Origin: Lepidodermella squamata
Taxonomy: Eukaryota > Gastrotricha
DNA: 64,000 nucleotides
Reading direction: 5' to 3'
Assembly: GCA_047495785.1 (NCBI GenBank)
Contig: JBLDXI010000026.1
Coordinates: forward strand, 868,001 to 932,000
Position 1 is the first letter of the stretch; every line of letters starts with the position of its first letter. A program made the translations under genes and the position numbers. Shown here in pieces: positions 10,522 through 22,300 of the stretch. The notes beneath the pieces are model-generated. The model did not search any database. It had not been told where the DNA came from and worked only from the letters and a program-made list of their open reading frames with translations.

Positions 10522-12303
10522 ATGGATGAAACTAATCAAACAACCGTGCGAAATGTTACCTGCTGGAAACTGACCCCGGACGACTCGCCATTCGTTATAA
10601 TAGGCCTCGGTTATTTACTGCCAACCGGCCATTTACTCGGAATGGTATTCAACGCAGTCAACATTGCGATTCTCAAAAATTCAAACATTTTTCGATCGCC
10701 AACTTACGTTTATTTGACATTTCTCGCCGCTATTCACATGCTGACCCTACTCGGCCAGTTCATTTTCGTCGTTTCAACTCTTCACTTCCGAGGCGCGTCC
10801 CTACTATGGCCGTTCCTATCCTATGTTGTCTGGCCGTTATCAAGCTGGTCTTGCACCCAATCTGTCGTATTTTCCGTAGCCTACACCGTCGAACGGTACT
10901 ATTTCGTCACGAAAAACACGTTTTCGCTACAAGACACTAATACTTTGGCAATAAGACGCCGGCAGGCCTATCGAAATTGCTTTGTCATCATGATTTTTGT
11001 GACAATTTTGAACTTTCCAAGAATGATGGCCTATGGCTCGAAACCGCCGTCGAAATGTTCGAATTACCGGTTTAAAAGCGATTTCGACTTTTATTTTTTC
11101 ATCTACTCGATAGTTCGCTTCATTGTTCACAACATAGGTAGGTAAAACAATTATGGGTCGTTATATTCGAAACTTATACGCGTTTTTTTATATTCGCCCT
11201 TGGACGGCTACGCATCTCATCTAGAAGGTTCAGATAACCTGAAACTTCAGATAAAGGTTCAGAGATCTAATTGGCCTGTAAAAACATGAAATTAGGGTTG
11301 GAAAGTTCAAGAAACCTGAAAGGCCTCGAACCTTAGATCGAACTCTATGGAAATATGGAAAGACTCCTGGTTTTGCCAAAACTGATTAGGACTCTTATTT
11401 CATCTAAAAGGCCGAGCTAACCTTTCCTCATCAAATTTGCTGGTAAAATCAGGAGCCAATTCCTATGCTCATAAAGCTCAATCGAAAGCTCGGGACCTTT
11501 TAGGTTTCCCGAGCTTTCCAACCCAAATATCAGGTTTTCGCCAGCAACTTTGATAGTCCAAGTTATCTCAGCTTTCTAGGTGAGATATGATTTTTACTCA
11601 GCTTTAAAAGCAGAATATGTGGATAAAAAACTTCGAATTTTAGGTGACCGGAAAGCCATTAAGTAAGAATATCAAAAATCGCGTACTTATTCAAGTATCA
11701 ACAACAATTATTTTTAAATCCAATTATATGTTTTTCATCTAAAAGGCTGTATTGCAACCCTTATCGTTTACAATTCGCTGTTGATTGCGGCTGTTTACCG
11801 CGGAAAAGAGCTGAAATCAGCCAATTCGCCGATGATGATACGGCAAAATAAGCATCAAAGGACGTTGAGTATGACCGTTATCGCTGCCACTTTCACGACT
11901 ATATTCGCCGAAATTCCAGCAAGTTTTCAGAATTTCTGAATTTTGAACTTGAATTTTTTGAAATTTTTTTAAGGTGGTCCTTTTCAATCCGATAACTGAA
12001 ATGTTAATATGGGACAGGCTGGACATGGCAACGCCGAGTTTCGTGACGGCGATAACCTATTCAGTTATGATCATCTTGTTCATCGAATACAGCGCTAATT
12101 TCTTCATTTATTTCATTGGAAATCGTAAATTTCGAGAAATTCTTTTGAGCAAGCTGCGGAGACGGCATAATCACCGTCAAAGCAATAATAACGTTAGCGG
12201 CAGTGAATTTCAGTCTCTAAGTCTAACGGACCTTGTGCTGTCAACTGGTAAAATTGCGAATGCTACAGCATCGCTGGGAAGCTTAGCAAAAATTAACAGA
12301 TAA
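10522..12303 (+). CDS. GPCR C, rhodopsin-like seven-transmembrane receptor
   Basis: Exons 10522-11137, 11746-11918, 11974-12303, giving 372 residues. The ATG at 10522 (MDETNQTT) aligns with GPCR B; upstream frame opens only with TTG. TM3 ends VAYTVERYYFV (ERY for DRY). The N-terminus has CWKL and ECL2 has SKCSNYRF. TM6-7 has VVLFNPIT, and TM7 ends IEYSANFFIYFIGNRKFRE, the NFxxY plus helix-8 pattern of FMRFamide-type receptors. Intron 1 (608 bp) contains an inverted-repeat element. Intron 2 (11919-11973) starts GCAAGT, a GC-AG intron; this join keeps frame and homology, while no GT is available at that place. Orphan receptor at the plasma membrane; ligand not predictable. Confidence 0.85.
11213..11588. 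mobile_element. Inverted-repeat element in GPCR C intron 1
   Basis: The ends CATCTCATCTAGAAGGTTCA and its diverged inverse (GCTTTCTAGGTGAGATATG) bound an imperfect palindrome; inner arms share AAACCTGAAAGG-type sequence and its complement. A related block (CATCAAATTTGCT then AAAATCAGGAGC) occurs at about 34979-35150 in the first intron of the nuclear-receptor-like gene. Confidence 0.6.
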
Positions 12304-13588
12304 AATAGTGGCAATTCAATTGCTATTCTCGAATTTTATTCAGGTATGTATGTCGTTTCATCTATTGTAGTCAGACTTTAAAATAAAAACTGTCGATAAA
12401 ATTGCTCTTTCTCACGTGTTTTCCGTCTAGGGAGATCGAGAAATCAAAAGCCAATACCATTCATATAGGTATTAGGGAATCCCTCAATTATTGATTTTTG
12501 ATTATCCGCAACTGATGAATCCCCAAAAGTAATAATCCACCCTGAAAAACGTAAAATCAACAGTGCATAAAAAAAATTCAACTTGATGTGATCAGTAGAC
12601 GTATTAGCATTAGTTACGATTTTAGTAAGATAAAATAATCTATATCAGTCAGCATTCGTTTTCCGCACGACTAACCTCTCTATTTAGCGATTTTCCAATA
12701 TCCGATGTTGTAAAATAGCTATTCAGCTTGTTATTAAAGTGATCGATTTTTTCACGTAAAATTGCCAATTTTAATTGTTATCCGTGTGCCAGCCAGCCTT
12801 AAATTTAGGCCTCCAGTGCTAACATTTCTTAAAATATCGTTTCTCAAGCATTACGACTTCCTTTCAAATGGGTCCAAATATTTGCACCACTAAAATTAAG
12901 GTTGCAGCACTAAATTTAAGCGTACTGGCACTACATGTTTCCCATTCTTTAAGATTTAGGCGCTTTCGTTTTTCGATCGCTACTGATGCCCTCCCTGAAC
13001 CTAGGATTTTTTATTTCAGCTTCCTGTCGCTCTAAGCTAATTAGAAATGTTATCGATGTTGGGTTCCAAGACGGCTGATACCGGGGAAATCACTGATTTG
13101 TAAAATCGATACTTGGAATCGATATCGGATCTATAGGATGAAGTATGATTCGTAAACTGACCGCTTATAGCGCAAAATACGTGTAATATGAGAGTCTATC
13201 GGCTATGCATGATACCAAAAAAATTGAGACTCTAGCGAAGACTGGAAACTCGAAACCCCATATTTAGGGGAAATTTAGTGCTGGAAACCTACATTGAGGG
13301 CGCGCACTTGGCACATCCCTTTGAAATCTCTTATGTCGATTTCCTGTATGCATTTTAAACATCCGCGATCTATCCTTTTTCGGCAGCTAGTCTTGGGAGC
13401 TAAGATATTGAATATTGAATTCTCCAAATATCAGGAGGGTACCAGGTGGCTGAAATATAAGGAATCCCAGGATTATCGGAAACAGGATCATTGATCGTCA
13501 ACAATCGAGAAAATTGAGTCCTATAATAGTGCAAAAATCTTATTATTTTTTCCCCAACTATAGGGTATGGTTTCATGGATGATGGAAA
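12304..13588. other. Intergenic, dispersed-repeat copy
   Basis: Polyadenylation-type AATAAA just after 12381. At about 13085-13260 lies a copy of a repeat found inverted at 60890-61075 (shared GATATCGAT and TATAGCGCAAAATACG-like blocks). No gene seen. Confidence 0.5.
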
Positions 13589-15048
13589 ATGGAAAATGAT
13601 ACCTCATACTTCGTTAACTTATGCGATGCGCCGAAGCGTGAGGATTCTATCCTCGCAATAGCGACATTGGGCTACCTGTTACCAATCGGTCACTGTGTCG
13701 GGATCGCCCTAAATGCAGTCAATTTCGTTGTTCTAAACAATTCAAAGGTGTTCAAATCGCCGACGTACGTCTACTTGAAGCTCCTGGCTGTGTTACATGC
13801 TCTATCACTTTTCGGCCAATTCTTACTGGTTTTAATCACTTTCCACCCGGAATCGGTGTCATTATTATCGCCGGCAATCTACTACGCCACGTGGCCGCTG
13901 ATAAGCTGGTCCTGTACGCAATCGGTCGTTTTCTCCGTCGCTTATACCGTTGATCGGTATTTTTTCGTAACAACGAACAAAACTTCCCTACATGACGTGA
14001 ACACCCTGGCAACGAAACGGCGGAGAGCTGGCCGCATTTGTGCGGCTATTATGGTTGTAGTCACGCTGCCCAACTTACCTCGCCTCATTTTCGGCCCAAG
14101 AGTCATATCAAGGTGTACGAATTATCGATTTGAGAGCGATTTCGATTTCTACTTTTTCATCTACACTGTCATTCGGTTTTTAATATACAATATAGGTGAG
14201 TGAATCCTGAACTTTCACATTTAAACTGCAGGAATTTGACAGTTCCGCTATTTTCAAAAAAATTCCGGTATAGGGTGCCTACAACCTCAGGGTGTCTAAA
14301 AAAGGCAAACTCGGTTTAAAAATTGCATTTGTAGATAGATCTCACCATGATGATTAATTAATCCTTTGAGAGCGGCTTCCTAACTATTATTGTTATTGAG
14401 ATGATCGCTCAGGTGTGACAACAGGTAATAGGTCACGTGACCAACTTGACACTGGAATATCTCCGCAACCGTAGAGGGTAAAAATATGGGGTTTTCACAG
14501 TTTTGTTCCCCGATTTTTTCTCTTTCATAGGAAAAGCAATATGAAAGTTTTCAAACATATTATGGGGTTTTTATTAAATTTTTCAAACATTTAAAATACA
14601 TTTTTATGAATTTTTCCAAGGCTGTCTCGCAATCCTCATTATTTTCAACCTTCTCCTGATTCTGGCTGTTCGGAAAGCCAAGTTTAAAAATTCGGTTAAA
14701 AAACATCGATCACTCAGCTTCACCGTCATTGCTTCAACGTTCATAACAATTTTCGCTGAATTTCATGTTTGTCACTTTTATTCCCGTGAAACGTTTTCAA
14801 TAAATTGCCTTATTTTTTTCAAGATTGCCCTGTTCAACCCGATCAGCGAGCTTATGATATGGGACCGTCTCGGCCTGTTGACTAGCAGTTTTCAGCGAAT
14901 TGCCAAATACTCGTTGTTGCTGGTTCTGTTTGTCGAGTACAGCGCCAATTTTCTAATATTCTTCATCGGAAATAAAAAGTTTCGTGGGACCCTGACCGAT
15001 CGCTGGGTGAGGGCGAATGCCTCTAAACGAAACAATCAAATCGAATAA
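13589..15048 (+). CDS. GPCR D, rhodopsin-like seven-transmembrane receptor
   Basis: Exons 13589-14195, 14621-14766, 14824-15048, giving 325 residues with the intron phases of its paralogues (phase 1 after NIG, phase 0 before IALFNPIS). TM3 ends VAYTVDRYFFV, the only member with a canonical DRY. N-terminal cysteine in NLCDAP and ECL2 cysteine in SRCTNYRF. TM7 ends VEYSANFLIFFIGNKKFRG; the usual tyrosine of NFxxY is phenylalanine here. The cytoplasmic loop in exon 2 is shorter than in B and C. Intron 2 donor is GTTTGT. Intron 1 (425 bp) carries a copy of the E-box-palindrome repeat. ATG at 13589 gives MENDTSYF; an upstream ATG at 13582 is out of frame. Probable orphan peptide receptor. Confidence 0.82.
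14267..14530 (+). repeat. E-box-palindrome dispersed repeat, copy 1 (in GPCR D intron 1)
   Basis: Shares with 33125-33320 (inverted) and 49443-49855 a string of blocks: GAGAGCGGCTTCCTA, CAGGTGTGACAACAGGTAA, GGTCACGTGACC and CCAACTTGACACTGGAATAT. The 12-bp palindrome is at 14431-14442. Confidence 0.85.
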
Positions 15049-16660
15049 TTTGTTTCATTTCAAAGTACTACTTGATCTCTCCTTCCTGAAGAATAAAATA
15101 GAAAGGCAATTCGTGATTAAGGTTTGAAAAATTCGATTCGTAACAACTTTTACGGCATTCGATCTCACCTCGATTTATTTTAATTAGATTCAATTTTTTT
15201 AATCGCACGGGAAAGCCCTGCTGCTATTGATCAGACTGTGATGATTTTCAGCGCTTTCAATCATAATTAAAAGAGAGGCATTATTGAATCATGAGAGGCA
15301 GGTCGCAAATTTCAAAAAAATTGGCAAAGAATTATTAGCTCCTAAACAAACAGTCTTATGACATAAATGATTGAGTTTCTTAATCTCGATAGCGAAGTAC
15401 TCATCGAAGCGGAAAAATCGATTTCTTAAAAAACTCGATGAACTAACGTGCTGATTTTCGACAACATTACTTTTTCGTAAATCGCCGAAAATACAAAGAA
15501 TTTGAGAGCTTTTTAATAATTATACCTGTAATGGCCGGATAGATTACTATTTTTTAAGATTATCTTTTCAGCGGAACTAAATTAAGCGGTCAAATTTGAA
15601 ACTTGGCCGAGAACTTGTCGTTTTTTAATGAACGCAAATTAAAGCATTTAATTAAAAGAAATTGTTTGTTCATTCATTCATTTGTTCGTTCATTTAATTT
15701 GTTTGGAATAATTTTCCAGTAATTCATGGACAATTATATCAAATAAGATCTCTAAAATCAGGGCATTATCTTCGGTCGTTCGCATTAGCGTGCTCTGCAT
15801 TGAAAATGACCATATAAAACTGCTAAAAATTCCCCACTCAATCAATGTACCAGGTCGAAATGTCAATTATCGTCTCAGCCTGCCGCTTTTCGAACTCTTA
15901 AATCGGGGGCCTGTAAATTAAAAAGATGTTGGCAACGTTAACAGCGCGTCCTCCTATTAAGATCGGGATTAATTGTCAGGATTATAGGATCCCGAGTTAG
16001 CATCACAGCGGATGCTGAGCTACGATCAGGGTTGGTTTAAAATTGCACATAGTGTATCTTAAACTCGTTTTTTGGCAATTGAATTGCCCGCTTTTTAGAA
16101 CGCCCAACACGTCCGTATTAGCCTGTGACCTCATTTAATTATCAAAACGTCCGCTCTATGAAGTAGGAAGTGTACAGTTTTCTTATAATCAAATGTTCAA
16201 TGAAAGTTGATTAAAATGTTTGAACTTGAATTTTTACATAAATTCCATTAATTAGGGCGTTAATTCGTGGGGTTTTGAATAGTTAGAATGTTCCTGCATT
16301 CATCTTGACCGTCATGGCCCGAAAACTAAATAGCTCTGACATATCCCCTAAATCGACTAATGAACCCAGCGAGACGCTCATGTCACAGTTCATTAGGCAA
16401 TTTTTTTTAATAACTGTTGAACTAGAATTCAGCAAACGCGCCTAGTTTTTGAAGCAATTTCGTCATTATATCCTACATCCTAATTTTTGCCTAATTTTTG
16501 CAGCCTAATTGCATCTTTTTTGCATTTTTCCATCCTAATTTTTGCATGTTGCCCGTAAACCAGTAGTCGTGTTAAAAGGTAATTGAAAGAATCGGACTAC
16601 GGATTGGAAAAAAAATTTCGCATTGAAAATAACTTTTTATTTTTTAGATTATAATTTCGG
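15049..16660. other. Intergenic, nothing recognised
   Basis: AT-rich with short ATTC/GTTC repeats around 15671-15703. Two polyadenylation-type signals follow GPCR D. No coding signal seen. Confidence 0.5.
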
Positions 16661-18244
16661 ATGGAAGGCGGCTGGAATAACACAACTTTGGTGAATTCAA
16701 CCCAAATAGCGTACGGGAATGGCCCTACTCCAACGATTATAACTATCGGATTGGGCTACATCTTGCCATGCGGCCATTTAATCGGAATTATTTTAAACGC
16801 AATCAATTACGCAATTCTTCGAAATGCAAACATTTTCCGATCACCAACTTACGTCTACCTGAAATTTCTCGCCGTTCTCCACATGTTAACGCTATTCGGT
16901 CAAATCCTGTTCGTCTTAACTTCGTTTCATTTGAAAAACACCTTGCCAGCGATATCGATGGCTATTTTTTTTATCAGCTGGCCGATTTCGAGCTGATCCT
17001 GTACTCAATCCGTTGTTTTCACCGTCGCCTACACGGTTGAGCGGTTTTATTTCGTGACGAAAAACACGTTTTCGCGCCACGATATCGGCGCCATGAAGCT
17101 GAGGCAACGGCAGGCGCATCGCGTATGTTACTCGCTGATGGCAGTGGTCACCTTGCTCAACCTTCCGAGGATGATTTTCGGCCCGAAGCCACCTTCAAGC
17201 AATAACGACGGGCTTAAAAATAGCCTCGACATCTTTTTCATCTGCTACTCGATATTTCGATTCGTTGTCTTTAATTTAGGTAATTTTTTGAAAATTTACA
17301 TAATTTTCGTCGATTTATTTGCTTATTTCAAAGGTTGTCTTTCGGCGCTCATCATTTTTAATTGCAAGCTGATCGCCGCCATTTACCGCTCTGGGGCATC
17401 GTTCAAATCAACGGATAAAACGGCGAATAATCGTTCGCTTAGCCTTGTCGTAGTTGCTGCGACATTCAATACAATTCTCGTGGAAACTCCGGTAGATTTT
17501 TTAGAGGTCCTAGGAAAATTCAAATTTACCTATTTTCGAAATTAAACAAAAATCAGGAAGAATTTTCAGAATTAATAAAATATTTCAAAATTTTCTGTAA
17601 ATTTTTTCATGATTTCGCGAGATCCCGCGACCTCTTATCGGTAAGATATCTTTTGACGCAAGAGCCGAATTCTTTAAAGAGGAACGAAATTTCAATAATT
17701 TCTCAAGTCATAAATACGCCATGTTCCATGTTCTCATGCGATGTACAGCCATTATAAAATAGATAACATAACATTTATTCAGAAATTTTTCAATTTTTTC
17801 AATAAATTTTTCAAAATTATTCACGAAAATCTGAAAAATAAAGTATTGCATCCAAAATTTGGTTCCTATATTGGGTTCGATAAAAGACGGGGCGAAGCCA
17901 TTCGATTAATATTTTGTTTAATAATTATATTTTTTTAATTATAGCTGGCTTTTTTCAACCCTATAACCGAGATGCTGATATGGAATCGGTTTGGTTTGCT
18001 GAGCCCGGCTTTTTTCAAAACCATTCGCAACGCGATGATGCTGTTGATTTTCTTTGAATACAGCGCGAATTTCGTGATTTATTACATTGGGAACCACAAA
18101 TTTCGCAGAATGCTGATGACCTACATGCCCGGGAAATTGCGGCGGCGGTCGAGCCATAGTACGGACAATCAAACTGCGTCGTCGGGAGAATATCGAAACA
18201 ATATCATGTTGGTGTCAAGTGGTGCCTCGGAGCCTCACAGCTGA
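16661..18244 (+). pseudogene. GPCR E, rhodopsin-like receptor with in-frame TGA in TM3
   Basis: Exons 16661-17279, 17334-17491, 17945-18244 align with the other receptors in the same phases (359 codons). The invariant tryptophan just before the SCTQS stretch of TM3 is TGA at 16994-16996; coding similarity resumes immediately (SCTQSVVF, AYTVERFYFV). It also lacks both the N-terminal cysteine and the ECL2 cysteine (SSNNDG where others have SKCSNY). TM7 reads FEYSANFVIYYIGNHKFRR. The 54-bp intron 1 is itself open in frame. One TGG to TGA change plus loss of conserved cysteines suggests a young pseudogene. Stop-codon readthrough cannot be excluded, since the rest of the frame is intact. Confidence 0.75.
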
Positions 18245-19372
18245 AGCCAGTGATGGCATCCAGTGCTGGGGATTTTACTTCAGCCCTTTTCGGCTGATAT
18301 TTATTTGATTTTCGGGATTTTGGTTTGAAAGAATAAAGATTTGATTGGCTCAAAAAGCATGATTTCAGCGATTTCAAAATCAAATGCGGCAATAAACATC
18401 GTGGAAAAAATCAATTACCTATATAGATTTCGAGTAGTAAATCCCTTGGACATGTTTTCCTCGAATCTTTTAGCGTTTGAACCTAGTAAACGTGATTCCC
18501 GAGATTTTGGGATTTAATTTTGGAAAATGAAATTATATATATATAGATTTGAAGGTGTCGATTTTGTTTCCCCGGATTCGATTCCATTTCTGGCTGCTGA
18601 TTTTTGGAATCGAAAACCCTCGAAAACCCAAAAATCACTCCTCTGGGCGGTCTTAGACACCAAAATGAAGCTGGCATTTAGTAGGTAACCATTGAGGTTA
18701 GATCAGTGAATTTTCGAGAGGTAAATTACACGCATTTTGGTGGTGCAATTTTGAAAACTCGTCAGTAAACCTTTTACAGCAGGTATAATTTTGACAACTC
18801 AAAAAACTAACTTGAAAGACTTCTTAATCGATTATAAAACGTTACTTCGTTAAAGCCTGTGTCATGTAGATGATTTAAAAAAAATTCCCGAAATCCTAGC
18901 TCTGTTCGGTTATTTTCGGGGAAGTTTCGAATCAATACCTTGAAAGCAGCGTTTTAATACAAACAAATTCAAAATCAAATAAACAAATATCAATTTTCAT
19001 GGCGCACAGGATGAAACACTCTACTGACGCTAGATCAAGTTGACAAAGGGGTATTACCGGTTCGAAAACCTCAAAAATGAACGATTCAAGAGAAATTAAT
19101 TTTTGAAATTTTCAAAATTAAATATTATATCACAGAAAGAATCACGGCAAATCATAAAAAAATTAGCAGAATTTTCAAATTCAAGATAAATCAGAAACCA
19201 CACGAATCAGTTAAAAAGTTGAAAAGCTAGATTAAAATAAGTTAAATAAAAGTTAAATTAAGTTAAATAAGTTAAATTAAAATAATATACAGCAATCGAT
19301 TTTCGAATCAGAATAAACAGCCCTTATGTAGCTTCATCGTTTTCATGTCGATGAATTCTCGCATGCTGTTAC
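18245..19372. other. Intergenic, dispersed repeat
   Basis: AATAAA near 18333. At about 18560-18680 lies a copy of the GGAATCGAA dispersed repeat (also near 8.0, 40.8, 41.8 and 62.9 kb). The TATATATATAT run at 18535 is simple sequence. No gene seen. Confidence 0.5.
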
Positions 19373-22300
19373 TTAGCTTGATGCTAGTTCTATTTCGCAG
19401 ATTGGATAGGCGTTGCCTGCGCAATCTTGGTCGTACCATTCCGTGGAATACTGGTTATTCTCGTAGCCGAAAAACATGCAAAGCAGTGTTGAATATTGTG
19501 GGTTGTTTGACGGTAAGGGCCTTCCCGGTGCGTAATTCGTAAATGTTACCGGTGTCCCGTTGTCCCATTTTGGATATTGGCCAGTTGCATTGTTACGCAA
19601 CGATAGCCCCAAGTGGTAACCCTTTTCGCCACCTTGCCATTTTCCTGTTTCAAAAGGTGTAATTTGAATGGGACTCTATAAAGCATTGACAGCTTACTTC
19701 CAAGGTGCAATGTTATGCTTGTGATGTAATGCTGCTCAGCCTCACTCTCTATTGTAAGTAGGTGAGAATTGGTTTTCTGGCAGATATCGGTGACCTCGGC
19801 TCGGTTTCTAGCCATTCTATAGATTATGTAGCAGCTGCCCTGGAAATAATACGGACACCCTGTGAAAATCAACAACATTGCGCTCTTGTTATTCTCCGCG
19901 GTTTGACATACAATCTTGCATGTCTAGGCTGCAGATCGCACTTGCATTCGTGTCGAAGCGTTCGGTCGTCCATTTGTAGGAATCATTGCTCAAAGTAATG
20001 GCTGCGTAAGGCATGTACGGATCTGTGAACACCTGACCAGTTGCCCAGTCGGATTCGGCTGGATTCGTCCGAATTTAAATTTAACTCAATCATTAAGGCA
20101 GCTAACTCACCACACATTGGTAATGTGTCGCAATATTCAGCTTTGGTTTTATTATCATCCCGCATGCAGAACGGGCCGTTCGGCATCAAAGCGGGGTCCG
20201 GATTCCGACAGTAAGAATGCTTGACGTGCTGCTCAGGGAATCTGTATTGCATTTGGCTGTAGGTTGTAGCGTCCCACCTGGCACATAAGGCACCACTTGC
20301 TGTCTTTGACAGTTGACCGTTATACTCGCGACCCGAGGGGGTGAATCGGCAATCTTGGGGATATGACTGACTAATGGCTGTGAGGAATAAAAGTGGAGAC
20401 AACGAAATGATTTGATAACAAAAATTGTGAACTCACGGATTTCGCAAGTTGGTATGAATGTATCGTTAGAAACTATATCGCTGTAAGAACTCACGCCTAT
20501 CCCTGCAAGCCATTCAGTATTACCGCGACTGGGCCTTTACCATTTACAGGGTGTTCAAAAAATAATAGCCAGGCTATTTTTAGCGTTGGACTTAAGCCAG
20601 ACGACACGCGACTTATCTAACACTTAAGACGCGCGTCGTAGCGGCGTGTTTATTTTGTAAAAGCGGGAACTTCTGTTTTGACCTTGCTTTTTCATTCGCA
20701 CCTCAAAACCAAAAATTGAAAAAAATCGTCGAGGAAATAGCATCTATTTCATAGCTGAGTAAAATGGCAAAGCACCAAATGAAAGTTGGATTTGAATGAA
20801 TTTTGGAATGATATGAATTTCGTCAGATTAAAAAGTATTCAAAAACCGAATTGAGAGATATTTTTTCCATTTTTTCTATTTTCCGTCTATTTCGACACGC
20901 GATACTGAAAACTGAAATCAGAGTTGGTGGTAGATGTGCACCGAATTATGTGCAAAACTAACTTGAGCAAAGGTTGAGATGTGAAAACTTATTTGTGCAA
21001 GCAAATGTGCAAATTCGACTTGTGCAAAGACGTTAGTTGTGCAAGGAAAAGATGCGCGCACCCGAGTCACCCGGATTTGGAATTGCCCGTGACATTAGAT
21101 TTGCGAATAATAGGATAAAAAGGTGTGACACCATGATGCCACGCTGGCAAAGTTTTGGTCTAGCTTTTCATCATCAACGACCATTTATTAATTTTATCTT
21201 TCTCCCCCGTGCTAGCGCTAAAAGCAAGGTAAACAAGGGCGGTGTAAAACAGCAGGCGCCTATCTCGACAGCTAATACTGTTGACTGTTAAGGGGTGTCC
21301 ATTCCTTCGCCATAGAAGCGTGGTAGGTCCCTAAAAGTACCGGCCAGAGCCAGATATTCTAGTAGGCAAACAAGGCTTTATAGCCCCGCGATTTAAGGGG
21401 GAAGCCTTATGCCAAAAAGGCGCCCATGTTTTCCGACTACCGTGGGAAAATGGAAATTACAAAGTTGGAAAGTGGGTAGACCGGCCGGTAAATTGACCGG
21501 TTGTCGGGTGGGGTTGGGTCGGCTTCACCGGTTCACCGGTAAACTGTGGAAAATATCAGCAGAAATTAATCTGATAAAGAGATTCCCACAAAATTCTTCA
21601 AAATTAAACTCTTCTTAAACAATCCAAATCAATTTGATTTGCACTTTCATCTCGGATTGTAGCTTGTCAAGACTCAAACTGTGCGAATTTTCCTATTTTT
21701 TCTTCTGGGCGGCAATTTTTGTATGAAGTAGATTTTTGAAAATGAGCGGTAGTATGCTTGTTCTTGAATTAATCCTGAAACCGGCATAAACAGAAAAACA
21801 TAAAAATCTTTATTAGCAGTGCGCGAAGTATTTTTCGACCTTTGTTGAAACTTCGCTTGCACTTGTCTACTTTTCAGTACTGTTTAAAATTCGCTGAACT
21901 TATTCGAAGCCATTTCGGCTAAGGTATTCGGAAGAAAGGGAATATTAATGTCAATAAAGCAGTCCGATGGCCATTTGGTGTTAAATATCAAATAGCTAAC
22001 GCAAGTAAGATTTGCGCAATTTAACTTTTGCACAAGTAAAAATTGCACAACTTGATTTTTCGAGTTGCGCAATGATTATTTGCACATCTCTACCTTTGCG
22101 CAAATTGGGTGCACACAAGTACGATTGCACATCTACCGTTCTTCGTGAAATCGGTGGGTTGAGTTGGGCTAAATAGTTCAGGGTCCAGCTTGATAACTTG
22201 CTCGCGTGTCGTCTGGCTAAAGTCCAACGCTAAAAATAGCCTGGCTATTATTTCTTGAACACCCTGTATAATTATAGTGAAGTGAATTATCTCAATGTAT

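Noticed and set aside
16994-16996. Selenocysteine reading of the in-frame TGA
   Set aside because: The position is tryptophan in paralogues, and nothing suggests a selenoprotein or a SECIS hairpin nearby.
21037-21618. ORFs inside the 1.7-kb Tc1-type element as a transposase
   Set aside because: All under 90 codons without DDE or DNA-binding motifs.
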